Source: Lamellibrachia satsuma | Lineage: Eukaryota > Annelida > Polychaeta > Sabellida > Siboglinidae | Direction: 5' to 3' | DNA length: 64,000 nt | Assembly (NCBI GenBank): GCA_033239005.1 | Contig: BSQZ01000015.1 | Coordinates: 4,707,001-4,771,000, forward strand | Part shown: one piece after another, positions 21,600 through 35,929 of the stretch | Position numbering within the stretch: position 1 is the stretch's first letter | How the letters are laid out: each line of letters opens with the position of its first letter | The notes under the pieces: model-generated | The model's database searches: none | Told to the model about the DNA's origin: nothing | What the model saw: the letters and a program-made list of their open reading frames with translations, nothing else | Program-made: the position numbers and the translations under genes

Positions 21600-22806
21600 A
21601 TGAACCCGTGCGTGCGCGTGAAATGTAGAAGGCAAGCCTAGCGTTTTCGTGGTATAGTAATCACACGAACTAATGCTCACAACGTACTATTATTGCCGTG
21701 TGATTTCTGCATTGATGAGTCGGCCCGATCTATTCAACCGACACCTTATACAGTCAGGTTCGGGCTATGTATCTTAACGGTCACTATTAAAAGCCAGCTG
21801 CGCTTGACGCAGTCGAGCCATGAAGCCGCCAGCGACAATGTGCCGTCTTCCGCCTGACCAGACCTGACGAACAGAGTGACGTACTTCCGATTATAGTGCA
21901 ATCAACAGTTGTTAATAAACATGGCCGAGCGCGTTGCAGCTGGTCGGGCGGCAGTCTGGCCGTCCCACCGCGAGGTCATGCATGCGCATGATGCTAATCT
22001 GGCGCGCGATCCGCCCGCCGCCGCTCGATACCGCCGCACGGGGCCGCTCGAGCCCGCCCACTCGGCATCGATGGAATCTGCCAGCATCGCAACCACTGCT
22101 TCAATAACCGACAGCAACAGCAGAGACACACACAGAGAACGAGGGCAGGCTGCGACGACATCGTCGCCTGTCACTTCCTTAAGAAATTAGAGTTGTGACA
22201 GTCACCGGACCATCGCTCGTACTTGCATAAGTGTCCGTGCGTTTTCAGGGGTCAGTTCGTTGATCAACAGAGAACATTAACAAAAACTATTTCATTCATG
22301 GTTGACAAAAACGCGACATTGTGGTTGTGTTTGACTGCAACTCGACGCTGTTGAAACATAGTTGACGCGACGATACTTCGAGAAGTTAACCGGAGAGACG
22401 TCGAAATGTCTCGGTGACCAAATATTCTCCAGGCGGGATAGAGTTGTCCCGTGTAACTACGCGGCGCTTATCGTAGTCCGCACATTCAATACTGGGAGTG
22501 TCGGCGCCTACACGTCGTGTGGAATACGACGCTTCACGGTCAAATTCAAAGATTAAACTTATTACATTCAAGTAACATTTTTAACGCATCCTTCATACGA
22601 CCTTGGATGCCGGATTTCGGCTGAAGTTTGGAAGCGAATGCAACCGCGTAGCTGGACAGCACAGCGGCCTGCAGAAGTTGCGGAGCCGACCGCAAACGTA
22701 CCTGGAGAATCCATTCTCCAACAACAAGTCTACGTCTTTTCCCATACAGGCGATTAATTCAACGATCCGATCGACGCTTAAACTCGGGGCTTCCGTCTGG
22801 TCTAGG
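21600..22806 (+). other. Upstream region of the NIT-domain gene
   Basis: GC content rises from about 21790 to 22180, with many CG dinucleotides, just before the first coding exon at 22807. This is the natural place for the promoter and 5' untranslated region, but I see no convincing TATA box or initiator. A plus-strand frame at 21909-22190 is open but has no recognisable motif. Confidence 0.3.
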
Positions 22807-22935
22807 ATGGGGGAGCGGGCCGTGCGCGCCCTGCCCCGGACCTGTCTCGGACGCCTCAGCTGTGTGCTGTTGGTGATGCTGCCCATGGCCGCCCTCCTCG
22901 CTGTCACCGTCTTCTGGATGTACGCCTGCCACCAG
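22807..22935 (+). CDS. NIT-domain gene exon 1 (start codon and first membrane helix)
   Basis: 43 codons from ATG 22807 to CAG, followed by a GTCTGT donor at 22936. The peptide has Arg-rich ends before a hydrophobic [20 protein letters not shown] helix, matching an N-in signal anchor. The frame is open upstream to 22603, but that start codon is TTG and the next ATG is 22807. The donor is weaker than consensus (gtctgt); phase 0 agrees with exon 2. Confidence 0.7.
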
Positions 22936-25900
22936 GTCTGTCAGCGTCTCCTTTATTTCTTACAATACTGTTAATCTTCTTTAATTTTCTCCTGAATACT
23001 CGTATTGAACCATGGGTGTTTCGCCGCGTGAGAAAATAATGTTAAGTTTACTTCGGTAAGAAAAACATTATGTAAACTTAAAATTATTTATGCGCATGAC
23101 ACGTTTCTTTGTATACGATATTTGTATCCAAAGATGCCAGTCATGTCAATTAGTCAAGTGCTATGGTTTCTAATATCGACATATTTGACAAAATGGTTTT
23201 CAATATTGCGGTTTCCACAATAACGCCAATTTATCTAAGAGCACCTTCTCCGAAACTTGTGTAAATGATATGAAAAATGCTTGTTTAGGCAGCGACATTG
23301 ACATACACTGTTCATAACGTTAGACACATCTGCAACGTTAACTAAAATATTATGGGCGAACAACATAACATAATTCTACACCTTTCGTTTCATGAAGCAC
23401 GCATTTAAGTACTTCCACATTTGGAAACAAATGAACTATTTCATTTGCTCGTGTTTATCGATGTCTAAATAGCTCTATATCGTCAGACAACTTCATTATT
23501 TATATGGCTGATGAACATTTGAATTAAGCTAACGCCAGACCGGTGTTAGCCCTGATTACCTGTCACCCAGCCGTCTACAGCTGAAAAGAAACGCCATCCA
23601 GCTGCCGACTGCTAACACTACTGTTGCTGTAAAGAAGACTGTGCTCTTTGGAAATCAATATTAACGATTATTTCTTCTAAATCCCATATTCACTACGCCA
23701 GTTCAACCACAAGCGGGCATTCTTGCCTTGTTAATCAATGAACGTTGCTGAACAATCGAATGGTTATAACTGCACAAAAGTCATAACTACGTGGAGGTTA
23801 TAACAGTGGAGGGGCTATAACTGCGGAGATGTTACAACTGCGGGGAGTTTATAAATGCGGGAGGTTATAACTGCGTGGAGGTTATAACTGCGTGGAGGTT
23901 ATAACTGCATAGAGGTTATAACTGAAAGGAGGTTAGAACTGTGCAGAGGTTATAACTGCGGGACGCTATAACTGAAAGGAGGTTATAACTTTGGAGAGGA
24001 TATGACTGAGATGAGTTTATAACTGTGGAAAGGTTAAAACTGAGAGGAGGTTATAACTGTGGAGAGGTTATAACAGCGGGGAGGTTATAACTGTGGAGAG
24101 GTTATAACAGCGGGGAGGTTATAACTGTGGAGAGGTTATAATGGCGGGGAGGTTATAACTAAGGGAGGTTCTAATTACGGCGTAATTAATGAATTTTTAC
24201 TCGACGGATAATTGATCAAAAAGGTATTTTCAATGATCACAATGCTCACATGTTTTGTAAAGGAACAATTTACGTATGACTCATGAACGTTTTCTTTCTC
24301 AGTAAGCCAGTGGAATTCAGCGTAATAGGACAATATTGTTTTCTCCTGCACGTGACAGATGACTTGAGCGCGTCATCAATATTTTTAAATGAAAAATGTT
24401 ATTGTCGCCTGTAGTATAATAATAATAATAGCCCGGGGGCTCTTTTGGAATTGTTTTATTTTTTACTCCCGATGATACTTTACATCATTTTGTGCGTAAA
24501 ATTACTGAATTATTTTCTATAAAATACTTATCCATAGGATTTCATTTGTTTTGGAGCAACAACGATCGCACACGTGCTGAAGAATTAATGTTTTGTCCGA
24601 CTGTTCAGCAGAACCATGCTCCATCGCGTGAATTCGCACTCATGATTTCTATCCTTTCCTTTTTCAGCGATGACTTTTATTAGATGGATTTTAGTATTCC
24701 GGAAATTCTGCGCACAGCGAAGACAAAAACATAATTATGTTTCGTTGATGAGTTGCAGGAAGTGTGATATTCAATTGAAAATAATTACTTTTGAAAATCC
24801 ACTATTTTGTTCTATTTGACGTATTCTCACTTCCACCGGCGTGCTGGCTCGCTAACACATTCACTATGAAATACTCGGTTATTAAGCACAAAAAGATACT
24901 GGCGTGCATGTCAATCTTCTCTTCTGCTTGCCAAATAGATTGATCTCTTGTTCATGAAATGTAGACACATGGGACTTCAACACCAAGTCAGAAGCAACAG
25001 CAGCGTTCGCAGGCATAATACACCGGCATTTGGTACAGACGATAGCAACAGGCGTAGCACCAATTCCATTGATTTATTATATTTTATTGAACGTTCTGTG
25101 CATTTTACTGAACGTTCTGGTAATATTGATTTACAGGGTGTAGCTGTGTCACACGGAAATGTTGGCCGCACCGCTTTGGCCCTACTTCAAGCGGGGTGCG
25201 GACATAACCTCTCACGGACATAACCTCTCACGGACAAAACCTCTCACGGACATAACCTCTCACGGACATAACCTCTCACGGACATAACCTCTCACGGACA
25301 AAACATCTCACGGACATAACCTCTCACGGACATAACCTCTCACGGACAAAACATCTCACGGACATAACCTCTCACGGACATAACCTCTCACGGACATAAC
25401 CTCTCACGGACAAAACCTCTCACGGACATAACCTCTCACGGACATAACCTCTCACGGACATAACCTCTCACGGACAAAACCTCTCACGGACATAACCTCT
25501 CACGGACATAACCTCTCACGGACAAAAAATCTCACGGACATAACCTCTCACGGACATAACCTCTCGCGGATAAAACATCTTACGGACATAACCTCTCACG
25601 GACATACTCTCTCACGGACAAAACCTCTCACGGACATAACCTCTCACGGACATAACCTCTCACGGACATAACCTCTCACGGACAAAACCTCTCACGGACA
25701 AAACCTCTCACGGACATAACCTCTCACGGACATAACCTCTCACGGACAAAACCTCTCACGGACATAACCTCTCACGGACATAACCTCTCACGGACATAAC
25801 CTCTCACGGACATAACCTCTCACGGACATAACCTCTCACGGACATAACCTTTCAAAACCTTTCGCGGTCATTATTATTTTGACTTTTGTGGTAGGATACT

Positions 25901-28900
25901 CGCTTCAAACACCTCAAACCGTCTCTTCGCAATAATTGCTTACGAAACTTAAACAGTTCGTGTGCTGTATTATCTATATATGCACTGCGCGTTTTGGCTA
26001 ATCGATCAAATTACAACGGATGATATTATAAAGCCGACATTGCAATTTCCTCTTGTAAACGAAGCAGGCTTCGATAAAAGCGTGATTATCGACGGGATTT
26101 TCGTGTACCCGACATTTATGGCCGATCCGTAATTACCTGAATTTTCGTAACTTCCGGAATTATTACTATTGATGCAAGACAAACGTTCCAGCCCCTGGCG
26201 CCGTTTAGACGAAAACAATTCACATATTTTCTGTTTTAGACGGAATAGCGCATGAAGCGCCATCTTGCGGTATTGCATTCGTCTACTTCCAAGTAATTAA
26301 AAAAAAATCGCATTACCATCGATTATGGAAACAAAGTAATTTACAGTCGCAAACTAGCATTTTTAATGCGAGGGACAACGCGACTATAAACGGAATGACA
26401 GCGAGTTAGCAGCGCCAGATTATTTAATTAAGATGGCGCTGATGGCGACATACATCAACTCACGTGACAAGCTTCCGTTCGCGACGGTTGAAACTTTATT
26501 AGAAAATTTGCATGCACCAGCGGGATTAACGATATTACAAATGAATTGTTGTAATGCCCGAACATCGTGACAGCTGCCGAGGTGCAACGTGATCCAGTTC
26601 CCAATAGGGACATTCCTTTGTGGCTTCACGTCTACGCAAAATAAGATCATGCTACGTTTAACGGTTTGCCGGCCGAGCGTCGAGCGCACCGCGCGACTTC
26701 GGTTCGTCGGCAGATGGTTCCGGTTAAGTTATAACAAGATTATCTATTAGCATGCTGAATGCACTGTGTTGACTGGCAACTGACAGGTTCAATCTGATTA
26801 TTGGTTGTTTTCCCAATCGACATAGTAATGCACCCGCTGCATCCCCGTCTTGAAGGCATGTAGCCAATATACAAACTTCGGGAATTTTTTTGCCCTGCGG
26901 AAAGAAGAAAACCCGTCAGTTTATGAAACATGGCACTGTATCTACAACTCCTTGTATTGTCCTACGTCAGATCACTGCAGAAAGCTAACTTTCTTCTTTA
27001 CACAGATTACAGATTACGTCGTGTGTTTCAGCTATAATCACACTAATTATGCTCGATGGCTGAACGTTCATGTGTGAGACACGTCGAGTATTTGGGGGAA
27101 TCACATATATAGCCAATTATTTACGTGATGTGATGTTCACCGTACCGAACACGCGGCGGGTGTACTCATCCATGACCATTGGTCAGGCCCACGTACAGAG
27201 CAACGCTGCTTTGAAAAGAATGGCGCAACTGTTCGTCAGAGCCCAAACCCTAATTTTCTGCGGCGCGAGACAGTTGCTGCTGGACCAGAACCGGACCGTA
27301 TTATAATGAGTTCGAAGACACAATGGAATAAAACACAAAACCAGTCACATCTCTGGTCGAAGTAATAGAATATACGGTCAAAATGTCAAATATATGGTGG
27401 AAATAGTATAATACACGGTCGAAGTGTAAAATATCTGGTCGAACTAATATGACACATGGATTGTTGCTGATGGACAACCCTTTCACAGAGGCAAGCACGT
27501 CTTTAACCAAGACACCAAAGCAATTTCTCATTACATATCTGATGCTGTTCAAACGTCGGGATAACTATCATACGCGAAATTCATCGCATTATAAAGAATA
27601 AGTTCCCACGCTCCACTTGGACGCTTCACTCGAACGGACTAACGAACGAACGAACGAACCAACCAATCAACCAACCAACCAACCAACCAACAAATCAAAA
27701 AAATTAAAAACCAATAAACCAAAATCCAGTCAAGCTACCCACGTTCATTTGTAATAAATTTAACTATGATTACTGCATGAGCAATGTTAGCAAATGTCTG
27801 TTTTCCACTTAGAATGTTGAGCGTTGAATGTCACTGCAAGCAAATGTCCTATTAGCAATTGTCATGTGACCAAATACCCTGGTTTATTGCCACCAGTGTG
27901 GCGGTGCTGTAATCTAGATTATACCCAACACGGTTCTGTGTATCTATGAACTCTGGATCTAGATAAATTCGTTTTTCACCAACTGAATGCTCACCAGCAA
28001 CGTACCAAAAACGCCCGCAGATAACGCTGTCAATACGGTCCAGCTCGTAGGTCGAGTCAACTCGGCTCGTCTGTAGCGTAGACTATACATCAACGACAGG
28101 ATGGGCAGCTGACGCCATCCACGAGCGTCACCCACGAGAACAACACTCTCACTCTCACGCGTGTCCAACTGAACATATCTAAGACGAATAATGCGATCGC
28201 AACAGGCAGTCCAATACGAAAAGTCTTATTGTTTGCAGAAAAATATAAATTTTTAATAAACAGTTATGTTTTCTATGGTTTGTTTTGATTGTGTAACTCA
28301 ATACTGTTAAAGTTCTATCCATAATGTTTTAGTCGTATGACAGACATACATCGGTGTCGTCACTTTGCATTATTTGTGGAAAATCAATGTAGATTAGTTA
28401 ACCAATGTACATACAGCCAGCTGTGTTGTTGATGTATTTAAATTCTCAAGCACAACATACTGTGTACAACACAAAGTGGGATTACCATGGCAACGACACA
28501 AGATGGGATTTCATTGTGCATTCAGGGTAACGATAAAGTGAAATGTCGATGTGATACTTCACACGCTTGTCAACATAATACAGCTCTATGCGATGGCACG
28601 TCCTGTTTGGCGAAAACAGTTCCTGAAGATTTAGAACCAAAGAGCCAGGACGCAGCCACTCGTGGCTGAGGCTAAAACATGTTTATAGACAAATATACTT
28701 GTTTACCGGGATTTAGTCCAAAAATTACTTTGATCTTAATACAAAATTAGACTGGACTCCTGGAGGGAGGAATGTTTGTAATGAACTCTTACAATGGTGA
28801 GTGATAAATGAATGGAACAAACTGCCAAATGTTTGTGTTAATGCTAGTAGTGTGAATATGTTTAAAAATAGAATTGACAGATATTTGATGATAAGGGCGG

Positions 28901-31900
28901 GCTACACATAGATGAGAAAATTGTTGGACTATCGATAAGCCAATGGCTTCCTTGTCCACTTGCCATCTGGAACTTGTTGTTTGGGATGGCATTCTTGTTA
29001 AATCTTGTTAAATCTACAAGTTTTTGTTATTTAAGCATTGTAGCATCATCATTACGTCATTGCGCATGTAAGCATAACCAGATGGATAAATAAAATTTTC
29101 AAGAGCTTCCGTTTCCAATAAACACACAGAGCAAGAGCTTCCGTTTCCAATAAACACACAGAGCAAGAGCTTCCATTTCCAATAAACTCACAGATTAACA
29201 AATATTTAACAAATAGTTGTCTATAATATACCTGGTGTTTTTCCCAAACATCTTGGCAATCATATCTAACAATATTTATTTTTGTTGTACAAGTTGTGAT
29301 TGTGCTGGGGGAAAGTGAGTATTGTAATTACATTTTCCTCCATTCCCATTTGTAAATGTGTTATGTTATTGCATATTGCTTTGTAGTTTCTTTGTTTGTA
29401 TTTTTTCATTTGGAAATAAATAATTGAATTGAATTGAATTGGATATGCTGGAATTTCAACAAAAAAAAACACGTGTATGTGTCTCGCCAGATTCCTTCCT
29501 GGTGACTCGTGACAATCAAGATTTAACAAGATTTTAACAAGATTGCAATCCAAAGCAAAGTGCCCGGATGGCAAGTGGAAAAGGAAGCCATTGACCTATC
29601 GAGAGTCCAACAATAACAACAAATACGTCACATTGCATTGCAGCCTGAGTCCGAGTGTTTGTTATGCGAGTAATATAGTAATATAGTAATGCTCTTCTGA
29701 TGCGTGTCCATTAAGCTCGAGACTATCAACGAAAGACAGCTGACAGAAGTTAACATCGGGTTTGCCAACTAGCGGTAGATGCAAACGAGCAATCACCGGA
29801 GCTCTGGGATTTACAAATATCGCCTAATCACGTGGTTGACCTATGACATTTTCAACCAGACCAGTCAAAATCTGTACAGCTAATAGATTTGTTGTCTACA
29901 AGCATACTATATGCTGTGTAGATATGTTAATAATTATATTGAATAAGGTATTCTTTTGTTTAATGGTTTTGATCTTTTGCAATGTTGCAATGGCTTTGAT
30001 TTTTTGCAATGTTGCAAATAATAACTTGTTATCATTTAGTTCCAGATGTCTACCTTAACATATTACCTTAAAATATAAAACATCGTAGCTTACATATGCG
30101 AGATAAATTTTACATATCAATTGAGTCGACCTGTTCAACTTGGTGTTTCCTACATTTTAATAACTATTATATGGGCGATTGAGCAAGAAGCAAAGTTAGA
30201 CATCACAGGGGCGGACAAATAATAGACATAGTCGGAAAGGGGAGGGGGAACACCCTAATATTTATGGTGGGGAAAGTGCTTTGTGTAGTTTGGAACCCCT
30301 GTACACGCGAAACCACCAATTTCGACTTCACAATATTCAACAGCTAAGGACGCCTGTGATAGATATAGATAGTGAAACACCAGAGAAGCTTGTCCCCGCA
30401 GGAGCCGTCTGACCTGGCTTGATATTTATGCTGATTAAAACAATTCTCGGCGGTCGTCAACGAGGAAATAATCCGGCCATGGAGGCAATATTAACTGCAC
30501 GGGACCGGAGCCCTTTCCAGTGCAGATGTTACAAGCTACCATGACCGCTGTACGGTGATTTCTCGTGTAAAATATTAACTGCACGGGACCGGAGCCCTTT
30601 CCAGTGCAGATGTTACAAGCTACCATGACCGCTGTACGGTGATTTCTCATGTAAAATACACGAGAAATCACGCGCTCCACGGATTATGCAATTACAACGT
30701 TATTACCGAATGACCTATGTACGTTATTTTATTACAGTATGAGAAAGACGTCTAAGTGATGAACCAAGTCGGCCTAATTGTGTTCCCTTTGCTGAAACAA
30801 GGGAACTCAGATATTCGTTACGGCAGTCTTGGACGCTCTTGTAATGATACTGATCTAAGTCCTCATTTCCATCCATCAACGTATTGATTAATTTCTAGTC
30901 GCAGAGTTGACAAACCTGTCTGAAACCTTAACAGCGGAACTTTCATTGTTATAATTTAATTTATAAGTAATACTAAGAAATACAAAGGAGCGAGATGGTG
31001 TTTCTTATCTTTGATTCCAAATCAAAGTTGGTGCTGCTAAGTAAAATAAAACACACTTCTTTTCGGGAATGTTTAATGCGTTGCATTCGGTACGGCTTCT
31101 CTCTGTTGAAACATTCGGTACGGCTTGGCTCTGTTGAAACATTCGGTACGGCTTGGCTGTGTTGAAACATTCGGTACGGCTTGGCTCTGTTGAAACATTC
31201 GGTACAGCTTGGCTCTGTTGAAACATTCGGTACGGCTTGGCTCTGTTGAATCAGTCGGTACGGCTTGGCTCTGTTGAAACATTCGGTACGGCTTGGATCT
31301 GTTGAAACATTTGGTACGGCTTGGCTCTGTTGAAACATTCGGTACGGCTTGGATCTATTGAAACATTCGGTACGGCTTGGCTCTGTTGAAACATGTCATT
31401 AACTTGTAACTCTAGTGGCGATGCACACAAACATTGTGTGTGAATTCACCCAAATGGCACCCGCCTCCGTGCAGCCAGTCGTGAAATTTCAATGACGTCA
31501 ATATATCCTTTGAATGGGATCTGTCTCAGCACAGGAATAAAACAATTCTAGCAGAATGACGAAGGCTTCTTTCGACGATCAAACGTCAATCGTATGGTCT
31601 ATTGGGCGTATAATATTATAATGGCTGCGCCACGGAGTCTGATGTAGTCCGCTTTAATAAGCGATTCTATCCGTCTTGTTGCAGGCGATGGAGGCCGTGG
31701 AGAGGAGAAACGACTTCACCCGGGGACAGATATTACAACTCGGCCAATTTATAATGGATATTAATACAGAAAGAGGTAAGTGCATGTGGATTTAAGATCT
31801 ACAGTTCCAAACGTGTAATTTTAGATTAACATTAAATTATTACAATTACGAACGTAATTGGAACTGATAATGGAAAAGAATGATGCAACTATAATGTATG

Positions 31901-32055
31901 ATGCAACTATAGTGTATGATGCAAATACAATGTATGATGCAATTGTAATGTAATTAAAATTTTCCTTAAATTCTAACTACTTTAATTGTGTCTTGCCCTT
32001 ACGGTTACGAACGCAAATAACACGGCGAAATGCACATAGGACCAGTTATTGTATT

Positions 32056-32146
<91 letters not shown>

Positions 32147-32181
32147 TATAATAATAATATTATTATTATATATATATATAT

Positions 32182-32254
<73 letters not shown>

Positions 32255-33772
32255 AATGCACACACACACAATTACGCACGCACGTACGCACACTATATAA
32301 GTCGGTGTCACTGTGTTATGCTATATTAATTATATAATTCAAAAACAATACATATGCTTTTTCCTACGGAGCAGATCAGTATGCTAATTTTTTATATTTT
32401 AAATCAAGAGCCTGTGGGGTTGAACAAGTTGTAAATTCGTGTATATGGGAAATGATCATTAAACAATAAATCCATCCTGAACAATTCCACGCCCCCAAAC
32501 ACAGTAGTTACTTGAATCGTTTGAAGTATCTTCTTGAGAGGGAGAACATCAAAAATAAGCAATATTCGAAGAAAATACAATCAAGTAATAATAGTAACCA
32601 GTAAACCAGCAGTTTTACCATAGTTCTTAAAAAAGGAGACACATTACATGTCTATGAGTGTTTGACGTTAAAATGAGAGATACTAATACAATCCACTAAA
32701 GAAAAACATGCCTCAGCACAATTGAATACTAAACATCGGTTGAGTTGTTAAACCGCTGCTTTCATATTCCTACGAGACGGCTAATAATAACTTGTTTGAG
32801 CCGGAGTACGTCATGTGACAACGATATATGAGCAATGCCTCAGAGAGAACGCTCATACCACAGAGTAAACACTGTTTCCCGAGAGACAGACATGGGCAGA
32901 TGTAAAGGACTTATTGATTGTTCTTCAGGTCCGTATCTTCTCGCAGCAGTGTTAGTCAATAAAATGTTTAATAAATGTGGATAACAATATTGTCAAACAA
33001 TATAGTTAACTATGCATGCCATATCCAACTGATATGTAGACTGCCTTGGCGATATGCAGTGTTTAGATGCATCAAAATGAGTTGCCTACGACATCTTAAT
33101 AATGGCCTCGCAACCTGAACAAAAATGTCCACTAAGCTGAACCCAGAGTTCTGGGCAAAGACGCAGATTCCAGACGTTGTATTTCGATGCTACTAACTGC
33201 GGGCCACGGCACTCGTTAATGTCATCTTCAATATGTCAAACACGACGTCGAATTTATCATCCGATGTCGGGAATTCGTTCTACTCAGATTCAGTATGAAG
33301 TGGACCACGATGCTACGTTTGGCTGGCTACTGTCAGGAGAAGCTTGATTAGGACAACTGGCTCTATTTCCGCTCTATATTTGAGAAGGCGAGCATGGGAG
33401 AACTTACCTGACGGCCCTTGGAAGTATGGCCACTCAAATACAGTTGCGTAGTTGTGAAGGAGAAACAGCATTTCCATGTAGAAAAACAATGTATACAGGT
33501 ATATTATGGAATGACATATACAGAGATGCAATCGTGCTACCGACAACAAGTGCGAATGTTCACGGAAGCACAATGACTCGGGAGTATCTCCTGCGAGGCC
33601 ACGTGTCGACTGCTTCCTTGGGGGTTCTGGCGACGGGGGTTCCATTGGTTTAGTTGCATCAAGTTGAAGATTGTCTTGCCATCGTAACGGATTGGAAACT
33701 ACTGGTGATTCTGCGCCTTCGAACAAACAAACCAAGACAACAATAACATTGTGTGCGTGCGTGCGTGCGTGC

Positions 33773-33803
<31 letters not shown>

Positions 33804-35843
33804 TGCGTGCGCGCGTGCGTGCGTATGTGCCTGTATTTGTGTGTTTATAACTGCATGTTGAATATTTGACTAAAAATGGAATTGATAATGCAATATCAGC
33901 ACAATCACCCTCATCAACTTAGATTTTATACAGCGGATCAGTGCGTCTTCAGACTAATAAGCTGTGACACGTGCGCTGTGTGCAATATGTTCTAAAACAA
34001 AGCGACCCTGGAGAATAACAGGCGCGGCACGTTCTGGGAATTGTCGGCGCGCAACACGGAAGACGCATTGACGACGACGACGACATACACTTGATTAACA
34101 AGTAATGAGTTAATTATTGAGCTCATTGTAACAACGTCTGGTCTGCTTCAAGCTCGAACGGATCAGACCAGAGGATGCACAAGGGCGCGACATTTCCAGA
34201 AGACTGACCATTTGCTGCAATTACGCCACACGCCTCTCCAATATGTTCTCGCTTGAAAGTGCACGATTGGATTTCCGTTGGTTTATTCGAATGTTACGTC
34301 GCAATGTAGCTGCAACGCGGCGGCCACTTCCTATATTGCACAGTTGGATAAAAATGGAGTACATTATTGTTATCATTATTATAATTATCTCACAGACAAG
34401 CATGGTTGCCATTCTGCTGTGTCGCCGGTAGTCGCTCTTCAAGAAGCGGTATGCTTGTCGCTGGACGTTCTCCCCTGATTTGATGTCCTTTTCAGTGGAT
34501 GGGTCCCATACAGTCGACGATTGGCCTTACGAACGTCTTGTAACATCATGCGTTGATGGCTTGGGGGCACTTGTTGATGTTGCGCTGTAAGACGGCCCCA
34601 ATGTTGTTGGCCTTATTTGTTATTCTGGAGATGTGGTCATTCCAAAAAAGTTTTCTGTCGACGGTTTCGTCGAGGTACTTGGCACCATTGACCTCCTTCA
34701 GTGTTTTTCCGTGGTTCGAGTAGCAGCTGACACCTTTCTTCTTCCTTCTGTTTGTGACTCTGATGATTTATCACTTGTCCGGGTTGAACTCCATCAACCA
34801 GTCTGTGTCCCACTTGTCGATGTCAACTTGTAATTTGTCGGCGTCCGCTGGTGAGTTGATGTTCCGGAAGCAGTCATCAGCAAACAGGCTGCAGTGGTCG
34901 ATACTTGGTCTGGGAGTCATTGGTATAACACAGGAAGATAATGGGACCGCTAAATGCCCCGGTCGACGCATAATGTAGCAGTAGTTGTGAATGACCTTTT
35001 ACCTTCGAGGACCACGTCTTTGGTACGTTTGTCCAGGAAGCTTTGGATCTAGTGGAATGTATGTCCCTACACTTCGTAATGGCGTTTGCTTGGCTACCAG
35101 ATGAGATAAGACACTTTGTCGAACTCATTGGAAAAATCCAACAGCACTGCGTCGGTCTGTTCAGCCGCATTGAGGCGCTTGCCTAGGTCATCAACTGTTT
35201 GGATGAGCTGAGTTTCGCAATATCTACGCTTGTAGAAGCCATGCTGGTAGTCAGTTAGTATGTTGAGGTGTTCCAAGTGGTCCATTAAGTTACCATGTAT
35301 CATATGTATCATGTATCATGTGCTCCACGAAGATATTCGTGAGAGAGTTAGGTTTGTAGTTTGATGCCGTAGCCCAATCTCTCCCTTCTTGTATACAGGG
35401 ACAACCCAGGTATGCTTGCAGTCTGCTGGCACTTCATTCACTCTTGCAAAGTAGTAGTAGTAGAAATGATTGAGCTGCGTTACACATTAACCCCCTGTGT
35501 GCGATCTTTTATTTCCCTTGCATATATATCAGATAGAAGGGAACAACGGCTTTTAGTGGCTCTTCCGAAAGAGTGCCAACACCGGCACAGTTTCAGTGGC
35601 ATAGTCTTTCAGGAGCCTGGTTGGAATCTCATCATGTTTTGTCACGTTTAATGGCTTCCAGAACTTTCCTCATATGTGCTTCGCATACTGTGATATGTGG
35701 TGTGTTACTGTGATATGTGGTGTGTCACTGTGATATGTGTTGTGTCACTGTGCGTGCTAATTCCAAGGTTCAGTGCAAAGCTCTTGCCTCCTTTAGTGGA
35801 TACAGAAGAGAATTGGCTATTAAGAATACCCCCTCTCTCCACC

Positions 35844-35889
<46 letters not shown>

Positions 35890-35891
35890 CC

Positions 35892-35929
<38 letters not shown>

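Larger units (their letters stand above)
22936..31684 (+). other. Intron 1 of the NIT-domain gene
   Basis: About 8.7 kb, GT at 22936 and AG at 31683-31684. It holds the 17-bp, 16-bp and 28-bp minisatellites, two CR1-like 3' fragments and several short tandem duplications listed separately. The remaining sequence (about 22940-23760, 24180-25190, 25860-28480, 29640-30480) is AT-rich and I see no other exon in it. Confidence 0.65.

Noticed and set aside
20796..21680. Long frames of T-D-R-P or S-V-G-R repeats on both strands
   Set aside because: They are translations of the (GACC)n and (CA)n arrays; every frame is open because the unit contains no stop.
21902..22190. Overlapping plus and minus frames of 90-93 codons upstream of exon 1
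   Set aside because: Open on both strands because of high GC content; no motif. More likely promoter or 5' untranslated sequence.
25196..25856. CRISPR-like regular repeats
   Set aside because: Units are contiguous with no unique spacers, and the context is a eukaryotic intron.
30973..31338. Minus-strand repeat frames ([12 protein letters not shown])
   Set aside because: Antisense translation of the 28-bp minisatellite.
33313..33735. 140-codon minus frame as a host exon
   Set aside because: No motif, no good splice sites; the composition changes abruptly along the frame.
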